Of a DNA stretch of 64,000 nt, positions 61,225-64,000 are shown in pieces. The notes under the pieces are model-generated. The model had not been told where the DNA came from and searched no databases. It saw only the letters and a program-made list of their open reading frames with translations. The translations under genes were made by a program, and so were the position numbers. The stretch comes from JACTOJ01 sp032335695 (lineage in GTDB: Bacteria; Bacillota; Clostridia; Clostridiales; Clostridiaceae): positions 1 to 64,000 of the forward strand of contig NZ_JACTOJ010000001.1 in NCBI RefSeq assembly GCF_032335695.1, in the 5' to 3' direction. Positions within the stretch are counted from its first letter, which is position 1. The number at the start of each line of letters is the position of its first letter.

Positions 61225-63034
61225 AATAAAAAGATTTTTCAGGCATATAAGCTATTTATCAGAGCTGGAACATGGATATTTTACATGTACTATTTTGTTT
61301 AATATGCTTAAGTTCATAAGCCCTTTTGTTAATCTATATCTTTCCAAGGGTATTCTTGATTCAATTTATATGAATGCAGCTTTAAATGAAAGCATGAAAT
61401 ATGTGTGGAGCATGGTTTTACTTAATATATTGATGATGACAGCACAGGGGTATTTTCAGAGCAGAAGTGAATATCATGACTTTAACCTGGTTAGAAATCA
61501 TGATATGGTGAAGGCTAAAAAATTAATGAAGCTAGACTACGAACTTTTGGAAAGCGAAGCACTTCAGGATAGTATTGTAGAACTTCAATTTCTTGAGACT
61601 ACTGGAATATATAATTTCTCATCCTTTGGTAAAGCTTTTGGTAATTTTGTAGGAAGTCTAGCAGGACTTATACTTTCATTGTACTTTTCTATAGAATTTT
61701 TTAAAGCTGACTTTAGTTTTAGAGGACTTAACAATTTTATGCTAAATTTTATTTTTGCAGTCCTTTTTATATTGCTCAATATACTTTCTTTTAAAGTGAT
61801 GTCTAAGTACCAAAAGAAGGCAGGAAGCTTTGTAACCAAGAATGCAAAAAATATATTTCGATATATTCGCTCATACATGAATATAATCTATAATTATAGA
61901 GCTGGTAAGGATATAAGGCTATATGATATGGACTTAGCTGAAAACGCCGGGGAAGTATACAGAGAAAACATGTACTATTTGTACTCATCTTTTTGGACAA
62001 ACTTTGAGAAAGGCAATACAATATCCAATATTTTCAGCAGCATACTTTCTGTAATTATTTTCTTATTTGTAGGAATGAAGGCATTGTATGGCACAATATC
62101 CGTTGGGCAGATTATGCTTTACATAGGAGCTATAAATAATATATTTAAAAATGCTTCTGAAATAATTAATAGTATAAGCATTATAATCCCTTCAGACAGC
62201 TATAGAGAAAAGCTATATAAATTTTTGGATTTGAATAGCGGTGGTAAAAATGAAAAAATTCGATTGGAAAAAGAATTTGAGAATAAATGTGAGATAGAAT
62301 TTAAAAATGTAAGCTTTAAATATCCTGGTACGGACAAGTATGTGCTTAAGCATATAAATCTTAAATTTAAAGCTGGTAAAAGATTCGCTGTTGTAGGAAT
62401 TAATGGTTCAGGAAAAACTACATTAATAAAGCTGCTGTTAGGGCTCTATGCTCCTACAGAAGGGGAGATAACCCTTAATGGAAAAAATATTGGAGATTAT
62501 AAGTATGAAGAATATATGGATATTTTTTCTGTAGTGTTTCAAGATTTTAAATTGCTTTCTCTTACTCTTGGAGAAAATGTTGCAGCAGCAAGAGAATTTG
62601 ATTCTGATGAAGTGAAGGCTTCCCTGCAGAAGGTTGGACTTTCTAAATTCTTAGAGAGAAATGATTTGGATACCTATCTTTATCGTGAATTTGATGAAAG
62701 TGGTATTGAGATTTCAGGGGGAGAGGCTCAGAAGATTGCAATGGCAAGGGCTATATATAAAAAAGGGAAATTTATTGTGCTTGATGAGCCAACAGCAGCC
62801 TTGGATCCAATTTCTGAATATGAAATATATTCAAAATTCAATACTATAATCGGAAATAATACTGCTGTATACATATCCCATAGATTATCTTCCTGTCGTT
62901 TTTGCCATAATATCTGCGTAATTAACGAAGGAGAGCTGGTTCAGTGTGGGTCACATGAAGAACTTGTAGCGGATACTTCAGGCAAATACTATGAACTATG
63001 GACTTCTCAGGCTAAGTATTACAAAGAGAATTAA
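61214..63034 (+). CDS. ABC transporter half (TMD-NBD), exporter type, second of a pair
   Basis: The 606-residue protein has six membrane segments (about 30-330) and an ATPase with Walker A GINGSGKTTLIK, Q-loop FSVVFQDFKLLS, signature ISGGEAQKIAMA and Walker B FIVLDEPTAAL, with the H-loop His in YISHRLSSC. It overlaps the first gene by 11 bases. The best start is TTG 61214, 6-7 bases after GGAGGGG inside the first gene; the upstream frame to 61151 lacks a site. Both ATPase sites keep the Walker B Glu, so neither is obviously dead. A 16-bp terminator follows at 63058. Confidence 0.9.
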   Translation: MLVKIKRFFRHISYLSELEHGYFTCTILFNMLKFISPFVNLYLSKGILDSIYMNAALNESMKYVWSMVLLNILMMTAQGYFQSRSEYHDFNLVRNHDMVKAKKLMKLDYELLESEALQDSIVELQFLETTGIYNFSSFGKAFGNFVGSLAGLILSLYFSIEFFKADFSFRGLNNFMLNFIFAVLFILLNILSFKVMSKYQKKAGSFVTKNAKNIFRYIRSYMNIIYNYRAGKDIRLYDMDLAENAGEVYRENMYYLYSSFWTNFEKGNTISNIFSSILSVIIFLFVGMKALYGTISVGQIMLYIGAINNIFKNASEIINSISIIIPSDSYREKLYKFLDLNSGGKNEKIRLEKEFENKCEIEFKNVSFKYPGTDKYVLKHINLKFKAGKRFAVVGINGSGKTTLIKLLLGLYAPTEGEITLNGKNIGDYKYEEYMDIFSVVFQDFKLLSLTLGENVAAAREFDSDEVKASLQKVGLSKFLERNDLDTYLYREFDESGIEISGGEAQKIAMARAIYKKGKFIVLDEPTAALDPISEYEIYSKFNTIIGNNTAVYISHRLSSCRFCHNICVINEGELVQCGSHEELVADTSGKYYELWTSQAKYYKEN

Positions 63035-63057
63035 ACAATTGCTTTTGGCTGCAATTT

Positions 63058-63102
63058 AAAAGAATGTTGATATAAAAAAACAATATCAACATTCTTTTAA
63101 AA
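63058..63102. terminator. Terminator after ABC genes
   Basis: A perfect 16-bp stem AAAAGAATGTTGATAT (63058-63073)/ATATCAACATTCTTTT (63083-63098) with T residues. The right arm and following AAAACATAG recur at 37949-37971. Confidence 0.85.
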
Positions 63103-63121
63103 CATAGACTAAAATATGCAC

Positions 63122-63706
63122 TTATTTTAAAGAATTATTCAGATACTCTACTAATTCTTTGTAGTTCTTATCAGCTAAAGGCTCCTTATCTTTTAAACCT
63201 TCTAGTTTACTGTTGTGCACAGAAATGTTTTCCTGGAAGCTTTCAACAGCTTCTAAAATAGCCTTTCTAAATAAAGGTATGGCATCAATTATTTTTTTGA
63301 TCCCATATACATATTCATCCTCGCTTATAGTAAAGCATTGAAATAAACCGGAAGTCAATCTGCCATCGGAAAATATATAAATATATCTGTCTCTCATTTC
63401 ATCTGATAGATCTACTTCAATTTTATGTTTATATAATCTAAATACAATATCGTCTTTTTTTATGAAAATAGGGAATATGGTTGAAAAAAGTGATACTACA
63501 CTTTCTTCTTCATCTACTAAGCCTGCAAAATCATTTTCGTTAAGCTTAGTTACTATCTCTTCAGTAAATATACTGTCTTTAATTTCTCTGCTTAATTTTA
63601 ACTTTAATTTTTGCTCTTTTCCTTCAATCAATAAGTTATCTATAGATTTAATCAGCTTATCAAAAGGATTTAATACCTTTGAAGATTTATTTTTATTATC
63701 ACTCAT
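63122..63706 (-). CDS. Hypothetical protein, 194 residues
   Basis: I do not recognise a family. The protein is soluble and charged, with KVLNPFDKLIKSIDNLLIEG near the start, NENDFAGLVDEEESVVSLFS, a beta-rich stretch (IFIKKDDIVFRLYKHKIEV) and a helical C-terminal half (IDAIPLFRKAILEAVESFQ, ending YKELVEYLNNSLK). No membrane segment, signal or catalytic motif is evident. A GGAGG site precedes the ATG at 63706. It converges on the ABC genes across a symmetric terminator. It may be a Clostridium-specific protein. Confidence 0.65.
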   Translation of the reverse strand: MSDNKNKSSKVLNPFDKLIKSIDNLLIEGKEQKLKLKLSREIKDSIFTEEIVTKLNENDFAGLVDEEESVVSLFSTIFPIFIKKDDIVFRLYKHKIEVDLSDEMRDRYIYIFSDGRLTSGLFQCFTISEDEYVYGIKKIIDAIPLFRKAILEAVESFQENISVHNSKLEGLKDKEPLADKNYKELVEYLNNSLK

Positions 63707-63784
63707 AATATTACCTCCTCGTATATTAATTTAACACATGTTTCAAAATAGTACAACCTTTGTAAGCCTTAAGCTTTAATTAAG

Positions 63785-63829
63785 GGCTACGTTTTAAATC
63801 AGTGCTGATTTTACATGGATTTAAAACAT
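63785..63829. repeat. Dispersed ~42-bp palindromic repeat, copy C (inverted)
   Basis: Arms GTTTTAAAT (63791-63799) and ATTTAAAAC (63819-63827) with a core reading ATCAGTGCTGATTTTACATG. The reverse complement matches 5811-5850. It includes the last codons and stop of the AraC gene on the minus strand. Confidence 0.7.
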
Positions 63830-64000
63830 TCCTTTAGATAGTGTTTTGGAGTGATGCCTTTGTACTTTTTAAAGGTCTTAATAAAATAGCTGATATCATT
63901 AAAGCCGCAGTTCAAGGCAATTTCTGTTATGGAATCATTTGAAGAGACGAGCTGCTGACAGGCGCATTCCACCCTGTAATAATTTAAATAATCAATGGGG
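63811..64000 (-). CDS. AraC-family regulator, C-terminal part (truncated by window edge)
   Basis: The visible 62 codons encode an AraC second helix-turn-helix: DYLNYYRVECACQQLVSSND, then SITEIALNCGFNDISYFIKT, then FKKYKGITPKHYLKECFKSM and a stop at 63811. The gene extends past the right edge, so its N-terminal sensor domain is not seen. Its final codons (KECFKSM) and stop fall inside the dispersed palindromic repeat at 63785-63829. The ligand or target cannot be judged. Confidence 0.88.
   Translation of the reverse strand, partial: PIDYLNYYRVECACQQLVSSNDSITEIALNCGFNDISYFIKTFKKYKGITPKHYLKECFKSM

Noticed and set aside
59407..63034. ABC pair as lanthipeptide immunity (LanFEG)
   Set aside because: Both halves are fused TMD-NBD exporters; LanFEG uses separate ATPase and permease proteins, and the locus is 44 kb away.
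1..64000. CRISPR array, tRNA, rRNA or prophage
   Set aside because: No regularly spaced repeats, tRNA-like cloverleaf, rRNA segment, integrase or phage structural genes were seen.

Overview
The window looks like the chromosome of a low-GC, saccharolytic Clostridium (Clostridium sensu stricto, Bacillota). The evidence is the AT-rich composition, AGGAGG-type ribosome sites, clostridial-type pyruvate carboxylase, AraC/YesN regulators, S-layer and LPXTG surface proteins, and a GH74-X2-X2-CBM3 xyloglucanase. I see no rRNA, tRNA, CRISPR array or complete insertion sequence.

Layout, left to right. 1-1913: a decayed IS3-type element abutting the 3' remnant of a probable GH27 alpha-galactosidase, then an S-layer-homology/rhodanese fusion. 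2276-5704: pyruvate carboxylase. 5872-6543: a Phd/RelE-type toxin-antitoxin pair with an operator over its promoter. 6834-9231: a DUF2089/SHOCT-like small-protein operon and a solitary radical SAM protein. 9753-15408: a compact class II lanthipeptide locus (precursor, LanM, LanT) with a mersacidin-type lipid-II-binding motif. 15570-17733: a DUF4867 protein with an L-fucose/L-arabinose isomerase-like protein. 18011-21939: a MerR-controlled region with a DXS-like enzyme, two MerR regulators, a tautomerase and an FMN reductase, and three promoters with the 19-bp spacer typical of MerR activation. 22191-26551: amidase, DUF896 protein and secreted xyloglucanase.

26965-31178 is a large hybrid sensor kinase and a SARP-type response regulator. 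31309-35943 is a promoter, a probable c-di-GMP-II riboswitch with an overlapping terminator, and a 1482-residue LPXTG adhesin. 36178-39349: IlvD/Edd dehydratase and GH1 beta-glucosidase. 39588-40969: two unknown proteins. 41321-45843: AEC carrier, D-2-hydroxyacid dehydrogenase and a CitA/CitB-like two-component system. 46105-47640: a double [4Fe-4S] QueG-like protein and its MarR regulator, with shared palindromic operators. 47748-51776: AraC regulator, chemotaxis receptor, polysaccharide deacetylase. 51899-58243: a membrane-anchored sugar-binding protein, YesN and YesM, divergent from a sodium/solute symporter. 58491-63034: PHP phosphatase and a two-gene ABC exporter. The right edge holds an unknown protein and a truncated AraC regulator.

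The strongest observations are the riboswitch-controlled adhesin, the minimal mersacidin-like lanthipeptide locus with tandem hairpins between lanA and lanM, the MerR promoter family with one promoter facing no gene, the binding-protein/kinase/regulator trio with a spaced direct repeat upstream of its probable target, and a dispersed ~42-bp palindromic repeat. All functions are inferred from sequence patterns only; no database search was run.
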